From DAOTWC01 sp048499435 (lineage in GTDB: Bacteria > Chloroflexota > Anaerolineae > Aggregatilineales > Phototrophicaceae), in NCBI GenBank assembly GCA_048499435.1, contig JASNZW010000001.1, positions 868,001-932,000 of the forward strand: 64,000 nt of DNA, written 5' to 3'. Made by a program: the position numbers and the translations under genes. Position 1 is the stretch's first letter. Every line of letters starts with the position of its first letter. The notes beneath the pieces are model-generated. The model had not been told where the DNA came from. It saw nothing but the letters and a program-made list of their open reading frames with translations, and did not search any database. Below, one piece after another: positions 55,669 through 63,751 of this stretch.

Positions 55669-55696
55669 ATTTTACACGACATCCGGCGTTTGGCAA
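55669..55696 (-). promoter_or_regulatory. Promoter of the cox operon
   Basis: On the minus strand TTGCCA (55696-55691) and TAAAAT (55674-55669), spacing 16. It would give a leader of about 125 nt before ctaC. Confidence 0.55.
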
Positions 55697-55840
55697 TGAT
55701 TCTGACGTGAAGTCCAGTGACACCCCTCATAAGTTTCGTCTGACAGGTGTCCGCGTAGGGCGTGTTTCGTAAGCTTTCAGCCTGTGTCCACGTCTAGAGT
55801 GAGGCAGCTTACCCCGGCATACTTCAGCAGAGAGGACCTG

Positions 55841-56644
55841 ATGCCCGAACCCCTTGTGCTTACCGATGAAAACCTGGACGCGGCGCTGGCCGGCGACAAG
55901 CCCGTGTTTGTGCTGATCGCCAGCGGCGGCGTGCGCGGCGACTTCGCCAGCGGCGGCGTGCGCGGCGACTTCGCCAGCGCCTTCAACCGCGCCATCAGCG
56001 AACAGCCCGACATTGTGTTCGCCACGCTTGACCCCACCCACAGCCCGCGCGCCGCCGCGCGGTTCGCCGCCGGCGACAAGCCGCTGCTGGTGGCCTGGCT
56101 GAACGGCACGGAGGTTGTGCGCCGCAGCCGCCCCTGGGCCGTTGACCTGGCGCTGGCCCTGGAACAGATTGCAGCGCTCCAGAACGCGCTGCGCCCCGCT
56201 GCCGACGACAGCAGCGCCCAACTGCCTACAACTAAGGAGCCTGTAGTGGATACCAAACCCGTAACCGTAACCGACGCGACCTTTGAACAGGAAGTGCTAG
56301 CCCACCCGCTGCCCGTTGTGGTGGATTTCTGGGCGCCCTGGTGCGGCCCGTGCCGCATGGTCGCGCCGGTGCTGGACAAGCTGGCGCAGGAATTCGCCGG
56401 CCAGGTGCGCGTCGCCAAAGTCAACACCGACGAGAACCCCGGCCTGTCGCAGGCGTTCCAGATCATGAGCATCCCCACCATCATGATGGTGAAAGAGCGC
56501 ACCATCGTTTTCAGCCAGCCGGGCGCGCTGCCAGAGTCCGCCCTGCGCGACCTGTTCCAGCAGCTTGTCGCCCTGGAGATCCCCGAAGAACACAAATACA
56601 AACCGGAGCAGCCGGCAGCGGCGGCGGACGAAACCGCGCAGTAG
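55841..56644 (+). CDS. Tandem thioredoxin-fold protein with active C-terminal thioredoxin
   Basis: A 267-residue cytosolic protein. The ATG at 55841 has GAGG 6 bases upstream. Residues 1-130 look like a thioredoxin fold without cysteines: KPVFVLIASGG, then FATLDPTHSPRAAARFAAG and PLLVAWLNGTEVVRR mirror the second domain's strands. In place of the CxxC loop is ASGGVRGDF repeated twice. Residues 140-245 are a complete thioredoxin with FWAPWCGPCRM (about 163-172) and the cis-Pro in SIPTIMMV. The C-terminal tail (about 245-267) is Pro/Glu-rich. A strong internal start (GTG 56246, residue 136) probably also yields a separate thioredoxin. The fold of the first domain is my inference. Confidence 0.85.
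   Translation: MPEPLVLTDENLDAALAGDKPVFVLIASGGVRGDFASGGVRGDFASAFNRAISEQPDIVFATLDPTHSPRAAARFAAGDKPLLVAWLNGTEVVRRSRPWAVDLALALEQIAALQNALRPAADDSSAQLPTTKEPVVDTKPVTVTDATFEQEVLAHPLPVVVDFWAPWCGPCRMVAPVLDKLAQEFAGQVRVAKVNTDENPGLSQAFQIMSIPTIMMVKERTIVFSQPGALPESALRDLFQQLVALEIPEEHKYKPEQPAAAADETAQ
55919..55972 (+). repeat. In-frame 27-bp tandem duplication
   Basis: The 27-base unit at 55919-55945 is repeated exactly at 55946-55972 and encodes ASGGVRGDF twice. It lies in the first domain of the two-domain thioredoxin, at the place of the active-site loop. Perfect identity indicates a recent slippage event. Confidence 0.9.
56236..56248 (+). promoter_or_regulatory. Internal ribosome binding site and GTG start for a short thioredoxin
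   Basis: AAGGAG sits 6 bases before GTG (56246-56248), in frame with the long protein. Translation from here gives a 132-residue protein consisting only of the WCGPC thioredoxin. The site is stronger than the one of the first ATG. Confidence 0.6.
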
Positions 56645-56664
56645 CGCCCGGCCAACCGGCGGAA

Positions 56665-56706
56665 AAACACAGAGCCATGCCCTTACAGCGGCATGGCTCT
56701 GTGTTT
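56665..56706. terminator. Bidirectional terminator
   Basis: A perfect 17-bp stem (56665-56681 with 56690-56706) with an 8-base loop; T-rich on both exits (GTGTTT on plus, GTGTTTTT on minus). It lies between the convergent thioredoxin and C39-like genes. Confidence 0.85.
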
Positions 56707-56733
56707 ACGGCTGAAGCTGGCCCGGCGGGCGGG

Positions 56734-57855
56734 CTAACTCGCGGCGCCCTGCAGGCGGTCGCGCGCGGCGCGGGCCGCCGCGAAGTTGCTGTTCAGATAC
56801 GCCGCCTGGCGGTAGTTTTCCAGCGCCCGGCTGGTTTCGCCCAACTGCTCGCGCGCCACGCCCGCGTAATAGAACGTTTCCTCAACCCACTGGCCGCCGC
56901 CGTCGTTCAGAATGTTGCTGGTCCACAGCAGCGTTTTGTCATACTGGCCGGTGGCGTTGTAAGCCTCATACGGCCCGAACTGATACCACAGCGTGCGCCA
57001 GGGCATCGCCACGTCCGCGTCAAGCTGGCGTTCTTCAGGCGTGCTGGCGTCCATCTTCAGCGCCACGTCGAAGGCCGCCGCCGCGTACTCATACGCCTGC
57101 TGGCCGTACACTGACGCCAGCGCCAGGTAGCTTGTGCCCATGTTGAACCAGGCGAAGGGGTCGCGCCGGGGGTTGGCGGCGGCTTCCTGGCGCGCCGTCT
57201 CCAATGCCCTGAGCGCGTTCTGCCCGGCGTCGGCGTCCGCGCCCAGCAGCGCCAGCAGCTCTGGCTCGCGCCCGCTTTCGTACAGCACGATATAGGCGCG
57301 GTTGAAATGCCGCCAGAACGTCTCGATATGCTCATAGCTGTACGGCAGGTTGGCGCCGTCATAGCTGTCGTGTGTGATGACCTGGCGCTGCGCGTCGTCG
57401 TAGCCGATCACCAGCAGGTAGTGCCCCATCCACCCCAGGCGCTGCGGCTCCGGGTCGTACCCCGCCTCAATAATCACCGGGAAGTTGTTAGCCAGCAGCG
57501 TTTTGAGCAGGTCCAGCGTGCCGTTGTAGCGCGTCAGGGCGTAGACCGGCAGCTCGGATACCTGCGTGTTAACGAAGGCCACCATCTCCGCCGGGTTAAC
57601 GTTCTTATCCTCAGAGTTGGGCTTAAGCCAATGGGCAGCGCGCTGCTGGTTATCGGTATAGCCGAAGAACGTCAGCGCGTTGGTGAGCGTGGCCGGGCCG
57701 CAGTTGTTCCAGCCCTGCGGCTCATACCGGAAGCCCTCCATCCGGTAGGCGGGCGGGATGGGCGCGGGGTTAACGGCCTGCTGCGCCAGCGCGCTTCCAA
57801 CGGGCAGCAGCGCCAGTAATAGTGCGCCAAACAGATAACGGTAAAAGTGGTGCAT
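56734..57855 (-). CDS. Secreted C39-like peptidase with TPR-like C-terminus
   Basis: A 373-residue exported protein. A signal peptide (about 1-25, LLLALLPVGSALAQQ) leads to a papain-like C39-type domain (about 35-190). The catalytic Cys is in QGWNNCGPATL, His in MGHYLLVIGYD and Asp in THDSYDG. The C-terminal half (about 215-373) is helical with TPR-like units (WFNMGTSYLALASVYG, ETFYYAGVAREQLGETSRALENYRQAAYL). It starts at MHHFYRYL because AAGGA lies 10 bases before this ATG; in-frame ATGs at 57885 and 57876 precede it. C39-type domains cut Gly-Gly leader peptides or other proteins. Here the domain is soluble and secreted, so the substrate is unknown. Confidence 0.85.
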   Translation of the reverse strand: MHHFYRYLFGALLLALLPVGSALAQQAVNPAPIPPAYRMEGFRYEPQGWNNCGPATLTNALTFFGYTDNQQRAAHWLKPNSEDKNVNPAEMVAFVNTQVSELPVYALTRYNGTLDLLKTLLANNFPVIIEAGYDPEPQRLGWMGHYLLVIGYDDAQRQVITHDSYDGANLPYSYEHIETFWRHFNRAYIVLYESGREPELLALLGADADAGQNALRALETARQEAAANPRRDPFAWFNMGTSYLALASVYGQQAYEYAAAAFDVALKMDASTPEERQLDADVAMPWRTLWYQFGPYEAYNATGQYDKTLLWTSNILNDGGGQWVEETFYYAGVAREQLGETSRALENYRQAAYLNSNFAAARAARDRLQGAAS

Positions 57856-58072
57856 CGCGTCAGATTCCTTAGCCATCGAACCCATGAACGTAGTATACTA
57901 GCATAATGAAAACGGCGGCCTGCGTACAGCCCGCTTTTCAGGCTGCGTTCTCCCAACGCTGCGCAGCCAGCATAGCCAGATAAGCGCGTTGTGCCTATAC
58001 TTCGACAAAATCTCTGGTTCGCCGGGCTGCGCGGTCGCACGCCGTCTGGCGGAAAGCGGCGGCCTGTTTAAA

Positions 58073-60040
58073 ATGCTTTATGACGATTACAGCGGCAGGC
58101 AGATAGACGATTTCCGCGTTGAAGAACGCATCGGGCGCGGCGGCATGGCCGCTGTTTACCGCGCCTACCAGGCGTCCATGAACCGCAGCGTCGCCCTCAA
58201 GCTGATCCCTTACGGCCAGGACGCGGAGAGCGAGGAATTTCGCCAGCGCTTCATGCAGGAAGCCGAGGTGATCACCAGCCTGGAGCACATCCACATCCTG
58301 CCGATCTACGACTACGGCATCAGCGGCGACGTGGCTTACCTGGCGATGCGCCTGCTCAGCGGCGGCTCACTCAGCAGCCTGCTGGCCGACGGCCCGCTGC
58401 CGCTGGACCGCGCCGCCGATATTTTCGGCCAGGTGGCGCGCGGCCTGGCCTACGCGCACAGCAAAGGCGTCGTCCACCGCGACCTGAAACCGGGCAACAT
58501 CCTGCTCGACGACGCCGGCAACGCCTACCTGACCGACTTCGGCCTGGCTAAATGGGTCGAAGGCGCTGCCGCCCTGACCAAGACCGGCAACATCGTGGGC
58601 ACGCCCGCTTACATGTCCCCTGAACAGCTTCGCGGCGAAACGGTTGACCACCGCGCCGACATTTACAGCATGGGCATCATCCTCTACCACATGATCACCG
58701 GCCGCCCGCCCTTTGGGCCGTCTGGCAGCGATGTCGTGTCTGTTATCTATCAGCACATGGAGAGCATCCCCACCGCGCCTTCGCTCCACAACCCGAAGAT
58801 TCCGCCCGGCGTGGACGCGGTGGTGCTGCGCGCGCTGCAAAAAGACCCCGGCCTGCGCTACAGCAGCGCGATGCAGATGGCTGACGAGCTGGACGCGGCG
58901 CTGGGCCGCCGCCACCACACCAGCAGCTACCCGCCCCTGCCGCCGCTGATCGGCGTGCCGCGCCCAGCTGCCGTCCGCCGGCGCCGGCGACTGCTGCTCG
59001 CCGCCGGGATAGTGGCGCTGGCGGCGGTGGCGCTGCTGCTGGTGACGCTGGCGCTGCGCCCCGGCGCGGCCGGCGGCGTCCCGCGCCCGGTCGTTAACAT
59101 CGGGGCCAGCCTGCCCGCCAGCGAAATCGTGCCGACGCAGCTTGAAATCGAGCGGGCGCAGCAGGCGCTGGCCGGCAGCTTTGTCGCCTATATCACCTGC
59201 AACCAGTCCAGCGAATATCACGCCACGCAGGCGCGCGAGATCGGCGATCTGCTGGCGGCGCGCGGCCTGGAATACCGCGTTTACGACAGCGACACCGACG
59301 GATACCGCCAGCTTACGCTGATCGAACGCGCCCGCACCGACGGGGCGCGGCTGCTGGCCATCTGCCCGCTGAACGCTGAGCTGCTGGACACGCCGCTGCA
59401 CTCGGCGCAGGAAGCCGGGCTGCCGCTGGTGCTGCTCTCTGGCGACCTGACCGGCTACAACGGCGTGCTGATCGAAGGCGATGAGTTCCTTGTGGGCCGG
59501 CTGCCCGGCGAGCTGGCGGGCCAGCTCGTGGCGGAGGAACGCGGCGGGCAGGCGCGGGCCATCATCCTGGGCTACGCTGATCTGGCGTATCTGGTGACGC
59601 GCGCTGACGGCCTGGAGGCCGGGCTGCTGGCCTACGCGCCGGAAGCGGTGATCGTTGGCCGCTACTGGGGCGGCACGCGCGAGCTGGGCTACCAGTCTGT
59701 CAGCCAACTGCTGGCTGACGGCGTAGCGTTCGACGTGATCCTGAGCATTAACGACGCCGGGGCGTTCGGCGCGATCGAGGCGCTGGTGGAGGCCGGCATC
59801 GGCCCTGATGAGGTGCTTATCACCAGCGTGGACGCTGAGGCGCTGGCCCGGCGCTACATCCGCGACGATTACTACCTGCGCGGCTCGGTTGACGCAGGTC
59901 GGGCGCAGTTTTCAACGGCCATCGCCAACGCCATAACTGAGCTGCTGGCCGGGGTGGCGATGCCAGAGCGCGTGCGCGTGCCGCCCGGCGAGCTGATCAC
60001 CCGCGCCAGCCTGATCGTCAGCGGAGAGAGCGCCCCATAG
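58073..60040 (+). CDS. Receptor Ser/Thr kinase with periplasmic-binding-protein ectodomain
   Basis: A 655-residue membrane protein. Residues 15-275 are a complete Hanks-type kinase: glycine loop GRGGMAAVY, Lys in VALKLIP, VVHRDLKPGN, TDFGLAKW, GTPAYMSPEQL and DIYSMGIILY. An Arg-rich stretch precedes one membrane helix (about 305-325, LLLAAGIVALAAVALLLVTLAL). The external part (about 360-650) is a type 1 periplasmic-binding (RbsB/LacI-like) domain. It shows FVAYITCNQSSEYHATQAREIGDLL, LLAICPLNAELLDTPLHSAQEAGLPLVLLSGD, FDVILSINDAGAFGAIEAL and LITSVDAEAL. Binding of a sugar or similar ligand outside would control the kinase inside. PASTA repeats are the usual ectodomain, so this is uncommon. Confidence 0.93.
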   Translation: MLYDDYSGRQIDDFRVEERIGRGGMAAVYRAYQASMNRSVALKLIPYGQDAESEEFRQRFMQEAEVITSLEHIHILPIYDYGISGDVAYLAMRLLSGGSLSSLLADGPLPLDRAADIFGQVARGLAYAHSKGVVHRDLKPGNILLDDAGNAYLTDFGLAKWVEGAAALTKTGNIVGTPAYMSPEQLRGETVDHRADIYSMGIILYHMITGRPPFGPSGSDVVSVIYQHMESIPTAPSLHNPKIPPGVDAVVLRALQKDPGLRYSSAMQMADELDAALGRRHHTSSYPPLPPLIGVPRPAAVRRRRRLLLAAGIVALAAVALLLVTLALRPGAAGGVPRPVVNIGASLPASEIVPTQLEIERAQQALAGSFVAYITCNQSSEYHATQAREIGDLLAARGLEYRVYDSDTDGYRQLTLIERARTDGARLLAICPLNAELLDTPLHSAQEAGLPLVLLSGDLTGYNGVLIEGDEFLVGRLPGELAGQLVAEERGGQARAIILGYADLAYLVTRADGLEAGLLAYAPEAVIVGRYWGGTRELGYQSVSQLLADGVAFDVILSINDAGAFGAIEALVEAGIGPDEVLITSVDAEALARRYIRDDYYLRGSVDAGRAQFSTAIANAITELLAGVAMPERVRVPPGELITRASLIVSGESAP

Positions 60041-60052
60041 CTGCGCGCTGGC

Positions 60053-60739
60053 TCAGGGCTGTTCCAGCGGCAGCACCTTAATCAGCTCGGCCAGGTTGTG
60101 GCCGATAATGCGGTATTCTTCGCCGACTTTAAGCTGCAACGGCCCATGAAACGGGGCCAGATGCAGCAGTTGCAGCGCGGTGCCAGGCAGCAGCCCCAGC
60201 GCCGCGATATATTCCAGCCGGTCAGTCTCGCGCGTGAGCACGCGGCTGATCGTGTAATGCTCGCCCTCGTGCCCGGCGGACAGCAGGAAGTCGCGCGCGG
60301 GTTCAATCACGCCGTCCGCGCTGGGGATCGGCTCGCCGTGCGGGCAGCAGGTGGGGCTGCCGGCCATCTCGGCCATGCGCGCCACCAGCGTCTCGCTCAG
60401 CGCGCCGCTGATCCGGCTGGCCTCGTCGTGGACCTCGTGCCAGCCAAAGCCCATAACGTTCACCAGAAAGGCCTCGGTGATGCGGCGGCGGCGCAGCTCT
60501 TTGAGCGCTTCCCGCTGGCCCGCTGGCGTCAGGCGGATGCCCTGGTACGGCTCGTGTTCCAGCAGGCCCAGTTCCTTGAGACGCGTAATCATGCGGTTGA
60601 CCGCCGGCGCGCTCACGTCGAGCGTGTCGGCCAGCGCGGACGTGTTGACGTAGCCGTCCGCGCCCGCGCCCAGGTCCCACAGCCGATACACCTCGGCCAG
60701 GTAATCGCGCATCGTCGCGCTGAGGTCGTAATCGGCCAC
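60053..60739 (-). CDS. DtxR/MntR-family metal-dependent regulator
   Basis: A 228-residue regulator. The N-terminal winged helix (about 1-70) contains TSALADTLDVSAPAVNRMITRLKELGLL. The metal-binding/dimerisation domain (about 75-150) has VHDEASRISGALSETLVARMAE, a Cys-Cys-Pro-His-Gly segment and PIPSADG. The C-terminal FeoA/SH3-like domain (about 155-228) ends with EEYRIIGHNLAELIKVLPL. It should repress metal uptake genes when Fe2+ or Mn2+ is bound. It starts with GTG five bases after the stop of the metallophosphoesterase gene, so the two form an operon. Confidence 0.93.
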   Translation of the reverse strand: MADYDLSATMRDYLAEVYRLWDLGAGADGYVNTSALADTLDVSAPAVNRMITRLKELGLLEHEPYQGIRLTPAGQREALKELRRRRITEAFLVNVMGFGWHEVHDEASRISGALSETLVARMAEMAGSPTCCPHGEPIPSADGVIEPARDFLLSAGHEGEHYTISRVLTRETDRLEYIAALGLLPGTALQLLHLAPFHGPLQLKVGEEYRIIGHNLAELIKVLPLEQP

Positions 60740-60744
60740 GCAGG

Positions 60745-61476
60745 CTACCAGCCGTGTTCCAGCCGGGCGATAAGCCGCTCCGGCAGCTCGTGGGCGCGCA
60801 TCCGCTTCTGCACTGCGGCGATGTCGTAAGGCACGCGGCGGTATTCCCAGGTGTTCGTGTCGGTGTCCAGCAGGGCGTAGGCCGCGTCCGGGTTCTGGTC
60901 GCGCGGCTGGCCGATGCTGCCAGGGTTGATGATCTGCCGCCGCCCGTTAAGGTGGCGCTGGCGGCGGTAGGTGGGCATGATGGCTTCCACATCGCCCTGC
61001 TCGCTGAGCAGCTCGTAGGTCACGGGCTGGTGCGTGTGCCCCACCAGGCAGTATGGCGTCTCAAAATGCGGAAAATTGAGGGCAGCAACCAGCGGCTCCA
61101 GGATGTACTCCCACACCGGCTCGCGCGGGCTGCCGTGCGCCAGCGTGTAGTCGCCGATCACGAACGTGGTGGGCAGGTCGTCCAGGTAGGCGGTGTTCTC
61201 CGGCGTGAGCGTTTCGCGCGTCCAACTGACGGCCTTGCGCGCGTCCGGGTTAAACGTGCGAATGTCCAGCCGGCCCAGCGCGGCCCAGTCATGGTTGCCC
61301 GCCAGGCACAGGTGCGGCAGGCCGCGCAGCGCCTCCACGCATTCGTTGGGGTCTGGCCCGTAGCCGACAACGTCGCCCAGGCACCACACGTACTCCCATT
61401 CGCCGCGCGCGTCGTCCAGCACGGATTGGAAAGCGGTGAGGTTGGCGTGAATATCAGATATGATGAGAATGCGCAT
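60745..61476 (-). CDS. Calcineurin-like metallophosphoesterase
   Basis: A 243-residue phosphoesterase of the YfcE/DUF2442-like group (Metallophos_2). Metal-ligand motifs are ISDIHANLTAF (DxH), LGDVVGYGPDPNE (GDxxG), LAGNHDWA (GNHD), LAHGSPREP and VGHTHQPVTY (GHTH). The product hydrolyses a phosphodiester or phosphomonoester in the cytosol; the substrate is unknown. The ATG at 61476 directly begins MRILIISDIHAN. It is the first gene of the pair with the DtxR-family regulator. Confidence 0.93.
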   Translation of the reverse strand: MRILIISDIHANLTAFQSVLDDARGEWEYVWCLGDVVGYGPDPNECVEALRGLPHLCLAGNHDWAALGRLDIRTFNPDARKAVSWTRETLTPENTAYLDDLPTTFVIGDYTLAHGSPREPVWEYILEPLVAALNFPHFETPYCLVGHTHQPVTYELLSEQGDVEAIMPTYRRQRHLNGRRQIINPGSIGQPRDQNPDAAYALLDTDTNTWEYRRVPYDIAAVQKRMRAHELPERLIARLEHGW

Positions 61477-61525
61477 GGATGCAACCTGCCTTAGATGCGC
61501 GGCGCTAACTAGAAAGCATCTTATC

Positions 61526-62044
61526 ATGCTTTATCGCTGTATGCGAATTGTTTGGCCTCAATTTTTTCTCAACTGTGCCGGGCTGGCCCTGCTGCTGGCG
61601 GCGGGCTGCAGCCCGGTGGTTCCGCCGACAGCGCCCACCGCCACCGGCGCGCCGCCGCCCTGGGCCGACGCGCGCGCTGTCATGGCGGGCATCTGCTTTG
61701 AGGCCGCCCGCGACGCCGCCGGGCAGGTGTTCACGCTGCGCAGCGCCGCCGACCATATCCGCTTTTACGACCTGGCCGACCACAGCGGCCTGTGCCGCCG
61801 CCCGGTAGAACGCCACCCGTTCGACTTCAGCGGCGGGCGCGCGCTGGCGGGCCTGTGGAGCGCGGGCCAGGGCTGCACCGCGCACCACGACGTGCTCAGT
61901 TTCGAGCGCGACGACGCCACCCGGACGATCAGCATCCGGCTGGCGCTGGTGGTCGAAGGCGGCTGCCCCTACGAGCTGGTGCGCCCGTTCTGGGTCAGCC
62001 TGGAGGACGCCCAGGATTACACCATCGTTATCGAAGTGCTGTAA
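61526..62044 (+). CDS. Predicted lipoprotein, unknown function
   Basis: A 172-residue exported protein. The hydrophobic signal (about 13-26) ends in LLLAAGCSPV, a clear lipobox with Cys28. A Pro/Thr linker follows. The mature domain has DHIRFYDLADHSGLCRRPVERHPFDFSGGRALAGLWSAG and FWVSLEDAQDYTIVIEVL, and contains five or so cysteines that may form disulfides. No known family is recognised. ATG at 61526 is chosen; ATG at 61541 is also possible. It is divergent from the metallophosphoesterase, with 49 bases between starts. Confidence 0.75.
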   Translation: MLYRCMRIVWPQFFLNCAGLALLLAAGCSPVVPPTAPTATGAPPPWADARAVMAGICFEAARDAAGQVFTLRSAADHIRFYDLADHSGLCRRPVERHPFDFSGGRALAGLWSAGQGCTAHHDVLSFERDDATRTISIRLALVVEGGCPYELVRPFWVSLEDAQDYTIVIEVL

Positions 62045-62160
62045 CGCCTGCCGCGCGCCAGATTTAGATAAATTTCACACGCTTTCAACACAAAATCGGG
62101 AAGCGTTGTCTTACAATTAATTCAAAGACAGCCGCAGCAGCGCGCACGAGGTTTCAGCCG

Positions 62161-62724
62161 GTGACAGCCTTCCTCTATCCCGCCCGCCTTATCGTCTCTG
62201 AAGACCGCTGCCTGCCCACCGCGCCCGCGGCGGGGTTTCAGCCATTTCTGCGGGATGGCGCGCGCGCCGCGCCGGGCACAGCCGCGCCCACCCCGGAACA
62301 GCTCGCCTTCGCGCTGGGCCAGGTGACCGCCGCCGCGGTGCTGCCGCCGCTGACGCCGCTGGCCTGCGGCAGCGACCTGCTGGCGTACAGTGTGCCGCTG
62401 AGCGCGCGGCTGGAGGCCGCCTTCCTGCGCGATCTGGCGCTGGTGCTGGCGCAGCGGGGGCACGACCTGGGCTGGACCAAAACCAGTGGGACCACGTACC
62501 TGAGCGTGATCGGCGCGGGCGTGGCCGTGTGCGTTGACACCGCGCCGGGCGCGGAAACGCTGTGCCTGCGCTATGACAGCGCGCTGGAAACCGAGCTGTT
62601 CCACGCCGGGCGCGCCGCCGATCTGCCGCGCAGCCGGCTGTTTCTGCAAACCGCCCTCTACGAGCAGGTAAACGCGCTGCTGGCCGCCGTGCGCGAGCAG
62701 GTGTGGCGCTGGCTGTGCGCCTGA
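62161..62724 (+). CDS. Unknown soluble protein
   Basis: A 187-residue protein beginning with GTG; GAGG lies 9 bases upstream. It has an Ala/Pro-rich N-terminal half and an alpha/beta C-terminal half (FLRDLALVLAQRGHDLGW, TTYLSVIGAGVAVCVD, YDSALETELFHAG). No signal peptide, membrane helix or recognised family. A short terminator-like hairpin follows. Conserved sequence features are too few for a guess at function. Confidence 0.6.
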   Translation: MTAFLYPARLIVSEDRCLPTAPAAGFQPFLRDGARAAPGTAAPTPEQLAFALGQVTAAAVLPPLTPLACGSDLLAYSVPLSARLEAAFLRDLALVLAQRGHDLGWTKTSGTTYLSVIGAGVAVCVDTAPGAETLCLRYDSALETELFHAGRAADLPRSRLFLQTALYEQVNALLAAVREQVWRWLCA

Positions 62725-62750
62725 ACGCGCGCTGACTGTTTTCAAAACGC

Positions 62751-62780
62751 AAAAGGCACAGCGCGCTGCTGTGCCTTTGT
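62751..62780. terminator. Bidirectional terminator
   Basis: AAAGGCACAGC (62752-62762) and GCTGTGCCTTT (62768-62778) with a 5-base loop, between the convergent genes ending at 62724 and 62835. Confidence 0.7.
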
Positions 62781-62834
62781 CCTTGTCGTGATCGCCGCGC
62801 CGGCCCTGGCGAACGGCCGAGCGCCGGCTGTTGT

Positions 62835-63662
62835 TTACTGGCCGCAGCCCGCGCCAGCGTCCAGGTATGTCTCGCTGGCCCAGCCCTGCGTGTTCTCAAA
62901 AACCACGCGGAACCAGCCCGGCGTGTACTCGGTCGCCGTGTAGCTGGTGCGGTACGGCAGCCGGGCGATGACCGCGCTGCTGGTGTCCGGCGCGGCGCGC
63001 AGGCGCACGGTGCGGAGCACCGTTACGCGGCAGTTGGCGAGCTGGCCGGGCGTCACAGTTATCGCCGGCGGGGTGGTGCTGGTCCCGGCGCTGGCGTCCG
63101 TGCCCGTGCTGGCGCCAGCGGACACGCCGGCGGCGGCTGCCCCGGCGGCCGCCCCAGCGCTGGGGTTGGTCGCGCCGGGCGCGATCACCGGCTTGGCCCC
63201 ATCAAGCGGCTGGCCAGTCACCGGGTCCAGGTGATAGGAGTCCTCAAAGCCACGATACCACACAATAATGTAGGGCGTGCCGTCGGCAAAGAAGGTGTTA
63301 AGCTGAAATTCGCCGGTAGTCAGCCGCGACAGCACGACCTGCTGGCCGTTGTAGGGGTTGACCGCCTCGGCCAGCACCTGGTTCTGCGCTGTCGGGATCG
63401 GCGCGTCGCGCGGCACAGAGAAGATCGGCCAGCCGGGGGCTGCGCCCTGGTTCGGCTGGAGCACCGAAATAGCGCTGCCCTGGAAATAGATAATCACCGG
63501 CGCGCCGCAGTCGCGCGGCGGGCGGTTGTTGATGCGCCCGTCGTTGACGCAGCGCAGGTCGCGGTTCTGCCCCAGCGCGGCCCCGGCGCTCAGCGCCAGC
63601 AGAGCGAACAGCGTTAACAGCGCCAGCAGGCGCGGACCAGTCCTAAGCGCAGAGCGTTTCAT
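62835..63662 (-). CDS. Secreted SH3b-domain protein
   Basis: A 275-residue exported protein. A signal peptide (about 1-31, ending GAALGQ) is followed by a domain of unknown type (about 33-140, with two cysteines in RCVNDG and RDCGAP and GFEDSYHLDPVTGQPLDG). An Ala/Gly/Ser/Thr-rich linker (about 145-190) precedes a C-terminal SH3b domain (about 200-270, VRLRAAPDTSSAVIARLPYRTSY). GGAG stands 7 bases before the ATG at 63662. The layout is that of the other SH3b proteins here. Confidence 0.82.
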   Translation of the reverse strand: MKRSALRTGPRLLALLTLFALLALSAGAALGQNRDLRCVNDGRINNRPPRDCGAPVIIYFQGSAISVLQPNQGAAPGWPIFSVPRDAPIPTAQNQVLAEAVNPYNGQQVVLSRLTTGEFQLNTFFADGTPYIIVWYRGFEDSYHLDPVTGQPLDGAKPVIAPGATNPSAGAAAGAAAAGVSAGASTGTDASAGTSTTPPAITVTPGQLANCRVTVLRTVRLRAAPDTSSAVIARLPYRTSYTATEYTPGWFRVVFENTQGWASETYLDAGAGCGQ

Positions 63663-63751
63663 CGAAAATCTCCTTGAAACACAATCTGTCATGCTAACCT
63701 GGATTATCCCGCATCCGCGGCGGCTTGTCAAAACAGGATTGCGCCCGCTGC

